A model generated the notes under the pieces. The model saw nothing but the letters and a program-made list of their open reading frames with translations, did no database searches and was not told the DNA's origin. A stretch of DNA of 64,000 nt, taken from Eunapius fragilis. Taxonomy: Eukaryota; Porifera; Demospongiae; Spongillida; Spongillidae. Location: positions 8,106,736 to 8,170,735 of the forward strand of contig OY811979.1 of assembly GCA_963681505.1 (NCBI GenBank). The letters are read 5' to 3'. A program made the translations under genes and the position numbers. The first letter of the stretch is position 1. Each line of letters starts with the position of its first letter. Of this stretch, positions 1-11,906 are shown piece by piece.

Positions 1-235
1 CACATAATGCTATGCTCATTGATCTTTAATGATGACTCTGAACATACACACATATATCCTGCTATTCAGGTCTGTTTTTGATAACAACAAGAAAAAAGAG
101 AATCAAGTGTGACACATATAACTATGCATAATTACAAATGATGTATACATCAAGCCTGTGGGATCCCAGTGTCCTGCCCTGGGTATTTGGATGCAAGGAG
201 CCATGCATGTATCGATATCATACACAAATCCCTCC

Positions 236-237
236 CC

Positions 238-277
<40 letters not shown>

Positions 278-304
278 GCAGTTTTTTTTTTTTTTTTTTT
301 TTTT
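236..304. repeat. Homopolymer patch: poly-C then poly-T
   Basis: About 36 C followed, after AAGCAG, by about 23 T. The same place in the other two copies has a much shorter C run (9 to 10 bases) and 18 to 20 A/T, so the tract is length-variable. Reading frames across it (poly-Pro, poly-Gly, poly-Phe) are artefacts. Confidence 0.9.
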
Positions 305-540
305 GCACTGCTTTGTGCTGTACCAGTAATTATAACTATCATGTTTTGTACCCAGACCCATGTGAGATGTAATGGTGTCTGAGCACGATATTTTATAGTT
401 CAGCAGAAATTCCATATGCTTAGCCATGGAGACAAATGAATCCCATAGAAGGTAAATGAGTGGGGAGAGTGGCTGGGCAGGATAGGTATACCACGTTGTT
501 ATCGCAGTCATCCAAGAATTCTACTACGTGTATGTCTGCA

Positions 541-844
541 CTCCTTCTGTCAGTATGCATACATTCTGTGATAGAGAAAAGTGGTTCCCAACAAGTGTTC
601 AAGTGTCCTACCTGTGAACAAAAAATGAACATCCCAGTGGGAGGAGCCAGTGGTCTCCTTCAGAACCTCGATCTTGGTAGCTGCTTGTGTCCAAGATTAC
701 AAGTAACAGTGACATATTTTTTATGAATGTATAGATGGACGCAATGGTCCTGCGGAGGAGTTCTGTTGTACACACTGTCATCTCATGTGCACTATCTGCC
801 CTGAACACCACAAGTGCAGCAGAAAGCCTTTCAAGCAGTCATAG
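541..844 (+). pseudogene. RING/B-box (TRIM-like) fragment, copy A
   Basis: This encodes the end of a RING finger (FKCPTCEQKMNIPVGGASG, the last C-x2-C pair followed by the proline/glycine linker usual after TRIM RINGs), a Cys-rich stretch, and a B-box-like segment with CCTHCHLMCTICP and a closing HxKC. It ends with a stop just after KPFKQS. In this copy one extra T in a T-run near 715-721 shifts the frame relative to the copies at 13603-13878 and 16015-16290, so it is broken here. The first half of the RING is absent and no start codon is convincing, so this is an internal or 3' exon fragment. TRIM proteins are ubiquitin ligases; no activity can be claimed for this fragment. Confidence 0.6.
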
Positions 845-1892
845 GCTTTCACTTTAGCTGGTCTGTATACTGTGGAATTCTTCCTAGCCTAAATTCTGAT
901 CCACCCATGCATGAAAACAAAATTAATTTCAAACCATAAACGTGACCCAAAATGTATATTGGCATATGCATGGGTTTTGACCGTACTAAAATATTGATGT
1001 CAGTTTCACGCTGCATTACAGTAACCACACATCACAACTTCAAACTGTGTCCTGTGTACCAAATCATGTTTTCAGGATCTTGCAGCAAAACATTGGCAAG
1101 GATCACTCTTAAAATTTAAAACCTTCATCAATGCACAATGCAAGGCATTTAAAGCACAAAAACGAAACTAAAGCTTTAACAGGTAACGAGCAGTTACCCA
1201 GGGAAAAAATACCATCCTTTCACTAGTGTAAAGCAAAAAAAATAGCATCCTGTCACAAGTGTGAAGCAAAAAAAATAGCAGATATGAATTTGGCTAACAT
1301 AAAAAGATTGCATTGTCAAATCATATTCATAGAGCTACATTTATTTGTTGATCAAGTTACAGTAAACTTTTTGGCTTACTTTGTAAGAGAGACAACTCCA
1401 AATCCAATGGTCTTTCACCAAAAATCCATAAATTCAGAGGTGTGATTAATATTAACACTACCTCGGATATTCTGTGCATAGGTACAGCGAAACGTGCATG
1501 ATCAGCTTCCAATCCCCTAATATAATTTCTGGCATGGCTGTGCAGGAAATTAGGTTTGATATTTAGGTATTTATGGTCATGGGAACGAGAGGTGATGAGA
1601 TTATAGACAAACTAGGTTAGTAGTCTAAGCCCAAAAGCATGTCAAAGACAAGTGGTAATGGCTACAACTGGAACAATCCCTGGAGGGTAGATATAGTATA
1701 CATCAAATGGAATAGATTTACACGTGCAACAATTGCAGGGGGTGTGGCAGCTAGTTGACTACTGCTAAAGGTCTAATGCAGGTACTATACAAGCAAGGTT
1801 GTTTATCCATCTGGGAGTTGCAAACCAAACCATCTGTGCACAGTGCCATCCCTGGAGGAGGACCACTCTAGGAGAATTTCTGCACTCAGCAG

Positions 1893-2120
1893 GTGACTGA
1901 GGCTCTAACTGAAAAAGAGGATAAGTGCTTGTTACACATCACTACTGATCACTTTGAAAGCAAACCTTTAAAAAAAAAACAAAGGGTGGAGGACACCCGT
2001 CTAGTTAAGGCGGATCATCCGACAAAACCAGATACGTTACTACAGCACCCCTTTATCTACTTAATTGACTATCCAGCTTCCACAGTGTCAGATACCAACA
2101 ACCCATTCATCCTGCATTAA
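1893..2120 (+). CDS. Exon-like reading frame in family 1 arm, unidentified
   Basis: Seventy-five codons with mixed, protein-like composition (Glu/Lys/Asp-rich N-terminal half, then HPFIYLIDYPAS). A possible splice acceptor (CACTCAGCAG) lies just upstream near 1890, so the ATG may be internal to an exon. In the sister copies (about 12365-12590 on the minus strand and 17345-17570 on the plus strand) the A-run after KPLK is shorter and the frame is interrupted, so only copy A is open. I do not recognise the family. Confidence 0.3.
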   Translation: MTEALTEKEDKCLLHITTDHFESKPLKKKQRVEDTRLVKADHPTKPDTLLQHPFIYLIDYPASTVSDTNNPFILH

Positions 2121-2460
2121 GCATCCATTTGTTTGAATTTTAGTCTGTAAGCCAATGAAATTGCCTTAGAGAGCATTGGAACGTATGTCAAGTGCTATAC
2201 CATGGCCAGATTAGATTTCCTCAAACCACAGTATTTTTGAGGGCTGGGTGGGTGTGGTCATCATGGAACACTGCAGCTATCTTCTACTGATGTCCTCATT
2301 CATGAGGAGGAGGGGCCAGAGAGGGAGGTACTAATGGTAAAAGGAAGAGTTTTTTAAAAGCAAGCTGATAGCATAATATGTAAGAGGGTGTGGCCACAGT
2401 CCAAAAGGTAAGCCAATCAAATACAGCCACAAATACATGAACCCCTTGCACACACATAGT

Positions 2461-2461
<1 letters not shown>

Positions 2462-2508
<47 letters not shown>
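2462..2508. repeat. (CA)n microsatellite in family 1 arm
   Basis: Uninterrupted CA dinucleotides. The equivalent tracts in the other arms are at 11907-11980 and 17913-17968, at the same relative position but of different length. Confidence 0.95.
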
Positions 2509-2509
<1 letters not shown>

Positions 2510-2948
2510 ACCATTACACACCATAATGCTGGCTGCATTTGCAAATGCAAACCTGTACATGTACATGTACACACAGATACACCCACCCACACGTTTTCTG
2601 GAAAAACTGACACAGGGATGCATATGTGCATAGCAGCCATCAGTGTGCGCCTGCACCAACAAAATGCTAAGATGCCACTGGCGCTAACTTTGAAGCCCGC
2701 GTATACCTGGCACGTAACCGTTTAGCTCAGGCTTGCGTACTTCTTTTTTATTCTCACAAAGCGTCAGCCCAATTAACTTCAGCGACGTGGGTTCCTGGAA
2801 CCGGACAGGCGAGGATATGGATAACCAAATACATAAACAGATTTGACATCTTCGGGATTGAACTCGACCAAATTTGATTTTTGCACCAAAAGTCATGAAA
2901 ACTCTCTAAGTCACTAACCGAGGCTTGGACGATGGATATATAAGCGAG

Positions 2949-3151
2949 TTACAACTAAAAACCTAAATTTCTAAACATTTGAACCGTTGAGTTTACAACT
3001 AAAAACCTAAATTTCTAAACATTTGAACCGTTGAGTTTACAACTAAAAACCTAAATTTCTAAACATTTGAACCGTTGGCTAAATTTCTAAACATTTGAAC
3101 CGTTGAGTTTACAACTAAAAACCTAAATTTCTAAACATTTGAACCGTTGAG
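2949..3151 (+). repeat. 44-bp subterminal minisatellite, copy A
   Basis: About four and a half copies of a 44-bp unit containing AAACCTAAATTTCTAAACAT and TTGAACCGTTGAG. One unit is shortened to its second half. It sits about 0.6 kb inside the element end; the matching arrays are at 11205-11462 and 18416-18664. Subterminal tandem repeats bind transposase in some plant and animal DNA elements; that role here is inference. Confidence 0.9.
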
Positions 3152-3725
3152 TATCGGGATTTAGAAGTTTAGAGTTTTAAAGCGAAAACCAAGTAAAATT
3201 ATAAATAAGGCAACTGGGAATGAGGGGATAGAATTTAGTCCGAATCGTACAAGGTAGTAAAATTTCAAACAAGTTTGAGCATTCGGCCGTTTGAAGTTTA
3301 CAAATTTAGATATTTATATGTGCGATGACGTATATTCCGAATGACTAAACTTCCGGTCCAGTAATTAGACGTTTGCACCAATTTCGTGATAGAAAATAAT
3401 ATTCCAATTATTTTGACTGATTGGGATATGGGGTTTATAAGTTTAGACTTTTAAAGCGAAAACCAAGTAAAATTATAAATAAGGCAACAGGGAATGAGGG
3501 AATAGAATTTAGTCCAAATCGTACGAGGAAGTAAAATTTCAAACGAGTTTGAGCTTTCGGCCATTTGAAGTTTAGGAGTTTAGAAATTTATATGCGCGGT
3601 GACGTATATTCCGAATGACTAACTTCAAATGGCCGAAATGTCCAGCAATGAGATGCTTGCATCAATTTCGTGATAGAAAATCATATTCCAAATATTTCAA
3701 CTGATTGGGACGCGGAGTGCTCTAA
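3152..3725 (+). repeat. Subterminal segment duplicated in copy A only
   Basis: Two successive copies, spaced about 274 bp, of a segment starting near TTTAAAGCGAAAACCAAG, carrying TTCGGCC(A/G)TTTGAAGTTT and ending TTTCGTGATAGAAAAT. The complete family 1 element has this segment once per arm. The second copy keeps an internal inverted pair, TTTCGGCCATTTGAAG and CTTCAAATGGCCGAAA. Confidence 0.8.
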
Positions 3726-3728
3726 AGG

Positions 3729-3750
3729 TACACGGACCTAGGTCCGTGTA
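3729..3750. other. Tip-to-tip junction, perfect 22-bp palindrome
   Basis: TACACGGACC, TA, GGTCCGTGTA: the outward end of family 1 copy A and the left end of the family 4 element face each other across two bases. Confidence 0.9.
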
Positions 3751-3809
3751 TATTTCGGCCATTTCAAATTCTCAATTATCAAATACTTAGAATACGATTA
3801 TTTTGCATC

Positions 3810-3815
3810 GTAGTC
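3810..3815. other. Intact (empty) target site matching the family 1 insertion
   Basis: GTAGTC here is the reverse complement of GACTAC, the 6-bp sequence duplicated at both ends of the nested family 1 element. The sequence on each side matches the two flanks of that element (inverted), so this is the uninterrupted arrangement in the opposite arm. Confidence 0.85.
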
Positions 3816-4224
3816 TAATTATTCATTTTCATTCCGTCATAAATTTAAAGCTAACCTGCGTGTTCTAAATATTGGACTGTGCGCTAGCGTACAATAATAT
3901 TGTAAGTTTCAAATGTTCAATTTTTGGCCAAAATCATGCAAAAGTGACATAAAATCATTATTGAACGGAGGATGGAGTAATGGATGTCTCAGAACCAGAA
4001 CGGGCCACGAGTGCACTCACCACGCCCTCTTCACGTATACGCCTACTTTACTCGTCGGAGAAGATGTACCGTAAGTGCGCATGCATGCATGCACATGTAG
4101 TAGTGCATTTAGTCAATGATCACTATCCCTCTTCACATTTATAAGTACCGCATCACCACGACAACTCTCTTACTTCCCGTAAAACAAAGGTCATACCTAC
4201 TGGTCATTACATACTGCATTTAGT

Positions 4225-4500
4225 CAGCAACCCCTGCTCCCCTTCATTCCCCTCCCTCCTTTTCTTCTTCTTTCCCCTCTTTCTCCTCCCATCCCTCTCT
4301 TTCCCTCCCTTCCTTCCCTTCCTTTTCTTCTCTTCCCCCTCCCTTCCTTCCCGTCCCACCCTTCCTTCTCTTGCCTCCCTCCCTTCCTCCCCTCCCTGCT
4401 CCCTCCTCTCTTCCTTCCTCCCTTCCCCTCCTCCCTTCCCCTCCCCTCCTCCTTCCCCCCCCTCTTTCCTTCCCTCCCCTCCTCCCATTCCATCCCACGC
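4225..4500. repeat. CT-rich tract, left arm of family 4 element
   Basis: Nearly pure pyrimidine on the plus strand (CCCTCC/CCTTCC motifs), bounded by two direct copies of a segment containing ACGCCCTCTTCACAT and GCATTTAGTCA. The inverted counterpart is the GA tract at 9705-10210. The Lys/Gly/Glu-rich or Pro/Ser/Leu-rich frames over it are low-complexity artefacts. Confidence 0.9.
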
Positions 4501-4752
4501 CCTCTTCACATCTATATTACCACATCAGGGCAACTCTTTTGCTTCCCATAGAACAAAGGTACTCATGGCCTACCTACTGGTCTGTGCATAGTGCATTTAG
4601 TCAAAGATCACTACTCATGATGTTTTCCCAACAGATCTTCTTTTGGCTCTTCTATGTGTAGGTGAGATCTGTGTGGCATAATGGTTGGTTATGATACATG
4701 TGTTCCTGTACTATGAACACAGCACACAACAATTACATGTGAAGCACCTTGC

Positions 4753-4992
4753 ATGCTTTCAGCAGCCCGAGACACTCTTTTTTTTATCACCACACACTCT
4801 AGTGGAAATGATAAGTCATTGCTGGAATTGCAATCTGCTAACCTTACGCGTATGTGTGAAATGAAAAAAAGAAGTTCTAAATACAGCTGTATTATAATAG
4901 ACCTGTTTTTAGATTATGATCGCTTTAGTTTTGCATTGGATGAGGATGATGCCAAGTTTGCTGTACATGCAAATCAACCACTGGTTTTGTGA
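4753..4992 (+). CDS. Unidentified 79-codon reading frame, possible terminal exon
   Basis: The frame reads as ordinary protein, with SLLELQSANLTRMCEMKKR and then CIIIDLFLDYDRFSFALDED before a stop after HANQPLVL. An AATAAA polyadenylation-type signal lies about 10 bases past the stop, near 4999, which supports a 3' exon. The ATG is not in a strong context and may be internal. It lies in the core of the family 4 element. I do not recognise the family and no transposase signature is visible. Confidence 0.4.
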   Translation: MLSAARDTLFFITTHSSGNDKSLLELQSANLTRMCEMKKRSSKYSCIIIDLFLDYDRFSFALDEDDAKFAVHANQPLVL

Positions 4993-5712
4993 ACTGGTAA
5001 TAAAATTCATTTCATGCATGTTGGCAGGAAGTCAACTGGTGCATGTTTATCTTAATGTCTGCATGTGATAAGCAACTTCAGTTGCCTAGTTTTGATATGA
5101 CTTTGCAGCTGTACTGTATGTATATAGGTGGAACTGCAATCTGATCCTGCATGCATGCAGACACCATGTGATGTAGATGTATGTACACATGGTGCTATGA
5201 ATTGGTTTATATTTTTATAATGACCCCTGCTTGATGTTACAAGTCACAGTAATACTGAAGAGATTTATTAAATGCCTGCACATGTCATATGTGATATAGT
5301 AAAAATAAGTAAAAATGAATTCTCAATAAAACAATCTGCACCAGCCAGCTGCAATTATGGCTCTATACTGCTACATGTATATATACATACATAAACAACT
5401 TTAGTGGCCTTGTTTTGCACTGTGCATGCAGCTGTACTGTATAGGTGGAACTGCAATATGATCCTGCAGAGACATCATGTATATGTAAATACGTACACAT
5501 GAATGGTTAATATTTTTATAATGACCCTAGCTTATACATGCTGCTATGTTGGACTACAGTGATACATTTTGATGTGTTTTACATGTGTCAATTCACTTTT
5601 CAAGTCCCCATTAGGAGATTTTCCCTGGCCAAGTCAGCTAGTTACTAAGCACTAGAAATAAGGCTTGCTTATCATCCATTATTTATAAGGCAAAGAGATC
5701 TCCAGTGACCTC

Positions 5713-5991
5713 ATGTCGAACAGCCAAGCAGTTAAACTAACATCAGACACTATACCTGATGTGCAGACAGAGATTACATACTATGAACAAAATGGAGGAA
5801 CTATTACTCAGGATTCTCACTTTGGTCAAGATCCACTGGCTGGAAAAGTTCACTTCACTACTGAACACATGACAAGATTTCAGCAGCAATTTCCTGACCT
5901 TTCTCCAGTTTTTCATACTATCTTTGCAACATGTTTAAAAGCTGTCTTAAATTGTACATTAGGCTCACTGAAGAACTATCTGCTTCTATAG
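5713..5991 (+). CDS. Unidentified 92-codon reading frame in family 4 core
   Basis: MSNSQAVKLTSDTIPDVQTE opens a balanced protein-like frame with an aromatic/Gln-rich middle (HMTRFQQQFPDLSPVFHTIF) and a hydrophobic C-terminus. The last ten or so codons lie in a segment repeated in inverted orientation near 8262-8305, where the frame is not preserved, so the C-terminal boundary may instead be a splice point. Function unknown. Confidence 0.4.
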   Translation: MSNSQAVKLTSDTIPDVQTEITYYEQNGGTITQDSHFGQDPLAGKVHFTTEHMTRFQQQFPDLSPVFHTIFATCLKAVLNCTLGSLKNYLLL

Positions 5992-6305
5992 CCAATCCGT
6001 AATAGACAACTAATTAGTAATGCTGTAGTCCAGTGAATTTGCATTATATTTTCATCAAGTTATAATGTAAAGTACGCATAATTGATTATTTCCTGCAGAT
6101 CAACATTTATTTACCTGCACAAAACGCTGCTGATATTACATGTATCAAAGCAAACTACAAACTCATAGCTTTAAGTAGTAATGAAGGAATTAAACAATTA
6201 AAGCTAGGTCATTGAGATTTCGCTTAATATATGCATCGATGCCCAAATTACATAGAGGGCTTTGATTGAACTGAGTAAATAATCCAGTTCTCACACAACA
6301 TTTTT
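5955..6305. repeat. Inverted repeat pair in family 4 core, left member
   Basis: Pairs in reverse complement with about 7850-8305: shared blocks include AGGCTCACTGAAGAACTATC, a CTGCAGAT(C/T)AACATTTAT block and AAGCTAGGTCATTGAG. Divergence is substantial and the right member is about 100 bp longer. Confidence 0.75.
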
Positions 6306-6364
6306 TGCATGACATGATAGTCTGCATGTCATCCACCCTCCTCCACGCACACATCCCACCCTTG

Positions 6365-6424
6365 TCATGGGACTAAGTTGATTAATCCATTGGATACATG
6401 GGTTCCATTAATGCTTGTGTATGT

Positions 6425-6464
<40 letters not shown>

Positions 6465-7840
6465 CATTGGTTGTCGGTACCACTACAAGGCATTTTATTT
6501 ACTTTATTTCTTTCTACCCCTCAATAGACTCAAATGTGACCTTATCATGGATGGTTCAGCTATGATAGGGTCATCATTACAAGCAATACGAACATTTGTG
6601 AACATCTGTAGTTGGATTGTCGTCCAATGTGTTGAAAAAGATTAAATTTGTTGTAATGAAAGGCTCACAGCGCACACAACACAAACAAGTTTCATGATGA
6701 CTGATGCATATGCCACTGTTGAAACTGAAATAAGTATGGCTACTTGTAGCCATATGCTGGATTGCCTGTGTGTGTGTATGTGTCATACACAGTGAGCCAC
6801 TGCCCAACCTGTCCAAACATACATAGGTGTACACATGGTACAGGTACATGCAATGGACCGTGAAAGTTTTCCCCCTACTCAAGGGCATGGATAGAACTGT
6901 CTTTGATGTTTAGGTAACATGACAATATGCATAGGTCATATGGAAGGGGGCGGGAGGAACTACATGCCAACTTAGGTCATCCTGCAGATATAGGCCTCAG
7001 CATGGATGCACGATAGATTATGATTTGAAACTTGGCATCAACAATTGCTGTGGTATTTGAATGCATGCAGCAAAATACAATTAAGGCCTTCAGTACTACC
7101 TACACTACAGGAAACCCAACACATTTGATGAAAAATGGTTCTGATCAAGCTTGCATATAAAATTTAAACCGTACATGTATATGCATACCAAGCAACAAAC
7201 ATGTAAATAAAAAGGGAAACCACAACTGTGACAATTTATAAAAGCAGACATCGGTTCTATAAATGCCACTCTTGATACCACGTCTGCTCTCTTTCCAGTG
7301 TATAGAGAAACGTACCCAGCTCCATTAGGTCCCTGTTAATAAACAACATGTGTGATATTCTAATCATTAGGGGTTCATGCTTTTTCTAAAAATGCAGACA
7401 AGCAAAAACACAATAAAGAGAGGGAGGGGGATGAGGAGGGAGGAGCAAAGGGAGGGGAGGAGGGGAAAAGGGAGGGAGAAGAGGGAGAGGGAGGAGCAGG
7501 AGGGAGAGGGAGAGGGAGGAACAAGAGGGAGAGGGAGAGGGCGGAGCAGGAGGGAGAGGGAGAAGGAGATGGAGGAGCAGGAGGGAGATGGAGGAGCAGG
7601 AGGGAGAGGGAGGAGCAGGAGGGAGAAGGAGAGGAAGTAGAGGGAGGAGGGAGGTAGGAAGAGAGGGGAGGGTCGGAGAGGGGAAAGAGGGTTGTGAGGG
7701 AGAAAGAGGGAGGAGGATGGGAGGCAAGGGAAGATAGGGAAATAAGTTTGGGAGTGAAGGGAGGGGATGGGGAGGGAGGAGAGGGCTGTGGGGGAAAGAG
7801 AGGGAAGGAAGGGAGGGAGGGAAGGAAAGGGACAAATGCA
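6365..7840 (+). repeat. Direct duplication in family 4 core, first copy (with GA tract)
   Basis: A segment starting CATGGGACTA, with a (TG)n tract, an AAAGGCTC(A/T)CAGCGCAC block and a terminal GA-rich stretch (7415-7840), is repeated at 8388-10210 in the same orientation with clear divergence. The frames over the GA stretch are low-complexity. Confidence 0.8.
6421..6463. repeat. (TG)n microsatellite
   Basis: TG dinucleotides with one TTG interruption; its duplicate at 8432-8521 is about twice as long. Confidence 0.95.
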
Positions 7841-7849
7841 GACTATGAT

Positions 7850-8305
7850 GTCATAGAAAAGATGTTGTGTGAGAGATTCTCAAGTGAAATTTGTAATTTG
7901 TGCACCATGAATTAAATAATAGTTTATTTTAGCTAAACCTCAATGACCTAGCTTCGTTTAATTCCATCATGATTAAATAAAGCTATGAGTTCATAATATG
8001 CTTTGATAATATCATCAGTGTTTTGTGCAGGTGAATAAATGTTAATCTGCAGCAACTATTCAATCATGTGCACTTTGTGCCAATACAAGTTCCAGAAAGC
8101 AGGCCCTCATGGAGTGAGCATATCATTGAGCAATTGTGAGATCCACTAAGGAGTCAAATCAGCATACAGTGGTCTTGAAGTTTACTGCCATATGAATTCA
8201 TTCCATATCTCTATACAATATTTGTCATAATAAAACAAATTCATCACAGCGTTACTATTAGTATTGCCTATAGGAACAGATAGTTCTTCAGTGAGCCTAA
8301 TATCA
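7850..8305. repeat. Inverted repeat pair in family 4 core, right member
   Basis: Reverse complement of 5955-6305 (see there). No reading frame is preserved. Confidence 0.75.
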
Positions 8306-8387
8306 TGTAAAATTTAAGACTCCTCCCTCCTTTCCTTCTCCATCACTTCCCTTCTCTCCATTCCTAGCTACCCCTCCCTCCCCTTCT

Positions 8388-8429
8388 CATGGGACTATGT
8401 TAATCCACTGATACAAGGGTCCATTTATG

Positions 8430-8512
<83 letters not shown>

Positions 8513-10210
8513 ACGTGTGTGTGGTGAAACTGGTTATCTGTATGTGCCATTTCATTTACTCTATTCCTTTCTAACCCTCCATTGACTTCAATGTGACCTT
8601 ATGGATGGTTCAGCTATGATATTCCGACTCATCATTACAAGCTATATGAGCATTTGTGAAAATGTGTACAAGTAGTTTGATTCTCATTGCCTTTTTGGTG
8701 ATGATGCTTTTGTACTTGTTATTCATCACACTAATCACAATTGTATTAGACAAGGTTGCCTAAGGTCTTGAACAAGATTTGTTGTAATAGAAAGGCTCTC
8801 AGCGCACGTACACAAAAAGTTAACTAGTTTCATTATGACATTTGCATGTGCTACTGTTGAAACTACTGCTACTTGCAGCCATATGCTGGATCATCTCTAT
8901 ACCCATGACCACTGACCACACCTATATATGTTCGTCCAGACATTCATATAGGTACATGCCAACTGACTTTTGTTAAATTTAATTTTCTATCACCTGATGA
9001 CAACAATTGACAGTGAGAGTTTTCCCCTACTCAGGGACATTGATAGAGCAGAATATGATACACTCAGGGACATTGATAGAGCAGTATATGATGCTTAGTA
9101 CCCATGGGTCATATGGAAGGGAGGGGGAGGGTAAATGCTTATATCTGTGTGCAGATATAGGCCTCATAGCATCATGCACACATATACATGTAGACATGTA
9201 CTGATGGCCTGATGCATGATAGATTATGATTTGAAACTTGGCAGCTGCGATATTTGAATGCATGCAGCAAATCCGAAATAAGGTCTTAGGGAACTATGGC
9301 CTTCACTACAGAAGACTCAATGCATTTGATGACAAATGGTTCTGACCGAGTTTGCAATAACATTAAATGTATAAGAACCGTACATGTATATGCATGCCAA
9401 GCAACATACATGTAAATAAAAAAGGGAAACTAATTGTTATTTGAAAGCAGATGTCAGTTCTATTCACGACACCCTCAATACCACATCTGTGATCTTGTCC
9501 AGTGTGCAGAGAAACGCATCCATCTCCATTGGGTCACTGTTAATGAACAACATGTGTGATATTCAATCAGTTACATTTTGGTCTGTCTATGGTTCAAGGT
9601 ACAATCAGATGAACTGCAAACCCAGACATCTGTTGCTGTGTATACCCACCATAATGCAAATGGCTGGAGCCCTGATTCCAAATATTACCCACCTTGCTAT
9701 TTCTAGAAAAGGGAATGGAAAGTTAGACTCGAAGAGGAGAATGAGAAAGATTACTAAGAGTGGAATGGAAAGGGTGGGAGATAATTGAAGCGAAATGAAA
9801 GGGAGGGAAAGGGATGGGGAGAGAGGAGAAGGGGAGGGGAGGAGGGGGAGGGAGAGGGAGGAGAGAGAGGGAGAGGTAGGAGAGGTAGGAAGAGAGGGAA
9901 AGAGAGCGGTAGGAGGAGAAAGAGGGGTGGGATGAGGGGAGGGTGGGAGGAAGAAGAGAGGCATTGGAAGGAGTTGGAAGGAGGGGAGGGGTAGGAGGAG
10001 AAAGGGAGGTGGGGGAAGGAGGGGAGGGGTGGGAGGCAGGGGAAGGGATGCATGGGAGGCAAGGGAAGGGATGCATGGGAAGATGGGAAGGGAGGAAGGT
10101 GAAGGGAGGGGAGGGGAGTGGAGGAGGGGATGGAAGGGAGGGAAAGGAAGGGGAGGAAGGGATCTAGGGAGGGGAGGGAAGGTAAGGGAGGAAGAGGAGG
10201 GGAGGGATTG
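8388..10210 (+). repeat. Direct duplication in family 4 core, second copy (with GA tract)
   Basis: Second copy of 6365-7840. It contains a (TG)n tract at 8432-8521 and a GA-rich tract at 9705-10210, which also serves as the inverted partner of the CT tract at 4225-4500. Near 9025-9090 the short sequence ACTCAGGGACATTGATAGAG is itself duplicated. Confidence 0.8.
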
Positions 10211-10255
10211 TGGCTCAGAAGACCCAGCCGCCTTCATGGTCCTGGATCAAATTTT

Positions 10256-10285
10256 GCCCCCCCCCCCCCCCCCTCCCCCACACCC
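10256..10285. repeat. Poly-C patch
   Basis: C-rich run beside the GA tract in the right arm of the family 4 element; length probably uncertain. Confidence 0.8.
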
Positions 10286-10889
10286 CACACCCGGGCCCCC
10301 CTCATATAGGCGTTGTGACTATATGCAAGGGAGAGAAGAGATCGAGTTGTCATGATGCGGTTTTAAAAGGTGAAGTGTACATGTCATGGCACATTCTCAT
10401 AGTGATCTTTGCACTACTGCCTACATGTGTATGCGCATGCACATACGGACCGTCAGGCTGGGACCGTTCATCCTCTCCAAGAAGGAAGTAGACCTAGTCT
10501 ATACCTGAAGAGGGCGTAGTGAGTGCACTCATGGCACATTCTGAGACATACATTACTCATGTCATTGCACGTTCTCATAGTGCTAAATTGCACTACTACG
10601 CACATGCGCAGTTACGGACCGTACGTCGTCTTTTAGCAGTATAGGTAGGCCAAGAGTAAACCTTTAAAATGTGAAGAGGGCGTGGTGAGTGCACTCGTGA
10701 CACGTTCTGGTTCTGAGACATCCATTACTCCATCCTCCGTTCAATTATGATTTAATCTCACTTTTGCATGATTTTGTCCAAAAATTGAACATTTGAAAAC
10801 TACAATATTATTGTGCGCTAGCGCACATTCCAATATTTAGAACACACAGGTACGCATTAAATTTATGACGGAATGAAAATGAAATATTA

Positions 10890-10895
10890 GACTAC
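10890..10895. other. Target-site duplication GACTAC, left copy
   Basis: GACTAC directly before the left tip of the nested family 1 element; an identical copy follows the right tip at 18977-18982. Confidence 0.9.
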
Positions 10896-11204
10896 GGTCC
10901 GTGTACTTTTAGAGCACTCCGCGTCCCAATCAGTAAAAATATTTGGAATATGATTTTCTATCACGAAATTGATGCAAACATCTCATTACTGGACATTTCG
11001 GCCATTTGAAGTTAGTCATTCGGAATATACGTCACCGCGCATATAAATATCTAAACTCCTAAACTTCAAATGGCCGAAACCTCAAACTGGTTTGAATATT
11101 TACTTCCTTGTACGATTCGGACTAAATTCTATCCCCTCATTCCCAGTTGCCTTATTTATAATTTTACTTGGTTTTCGCTTTAAAACTCTAAACTTCTAAA
11201 CTCC

Positions 11205-11462
11205 CGATACTCAACGGTTCAAATGTTTAGAAATTTAGGTTTTTAGTTGTAAACTCCACGGTTCAAATGTTTAGAAATTTAGTCAACGGTTCAAATGTTT
11301 AGAAATTTAGGTTTTTAGTTGTAAACTCAACGGTTCAAATGTTTAGAAATTTAGGTTTTTATAGTTGTAAACTCAACGGTTCAGATGTTTAGAAGTTTAG
11401 GTTTTTAGTTGTAAACTCAACGGTTCAGATGTTTAGAAATTTAGGTTTTTTGTTGTAACTCG
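11205..11462 (-). repeat. 44-bp subterminal minisatellite, left arm of family 1 element
   Basis: Inverted counterpart of the arrays at 2949-3151 and 18416-18664; about five and a half units, one shortened. Confidence 0.9.
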
Positions 11463-11904
11463 CTTATATATCCATCGTCCAAGCCTCGGTTAGTGACTTA
11501 GAGAGTTTTCATTACTTTTGGTGCAAAAATCAAATTTGGTCGAGTTCAATCCCCGAAGATGTTAAATCTGTTTATGTATTTGGTTATCCATATCCTCGTC
11601 TGTCCGGTTCCAGGAACCCACGTCGCTGAAGTTAATTGGGCTGACGCTTTGTGAGAATAATAAAGAAGTACGCAAGCCTGAGCTAAACGGTTACGTGCCA
11701 GGTATACGCGGGCTTCAAAGTTAGCGCCAGTGGCATCTTAGCATTTTGTTGGTGCAGGCGCACACTGATGGCTGCTATGCACATATGCATCCCTGTGTCA
11801 GTTTTTCCAGAAAACGTGTGGGTGGGTGTATCTGTGCATGTGTGTACATGTACATGTACAGGTTTGCATTTGCAAATGCAGCCAGCATTATGGTGTGTAA
11901 TGGT

Positions 11905-11906
<2 letters not shown>

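Larger units (their letters stand above)
1..3738 (+). mobile_element. Family 1 long-TIR element, copy A (right arm only, cut by window start)
   Basis: The sequence from position 1 matches the complete family 1 element twice: in the same orientation to 15485-18976 and inverted to 10896-14409. It ends in the family tip, read inward as GGTCCGTGTACC then TTTAGAG, at 3738. Only the right arm lies in the window; the core and left arm would be upstream. It holds, in order, a poly-C/poly-T patch, a RING/B-box fragment, an exon-like frame, a (CA)n tract, a 44-bp minisatellite and a subterminal region that is duplicated only in this copy. By eye it differs from the other copies by a few percent, more than those differ from each other. 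The right end lies two bases from the left tip of the family 4 element. Confidence 0.85.

Noticed and set aside
2949-3151. Possible CRISPR-like direct repeats
   Set aside because: The 44-bp units are adjacent without unique spacers, the genome is eukaryotic, and no cas-like gene is present.
4207-4661. Open frames of Lys/Gly/Glu or Pro/Ser/Leu over the CT tract
   Set aside because: Low-complexity polypyrimidine sequence lacks stops in several frames on both strands at once; no domain.
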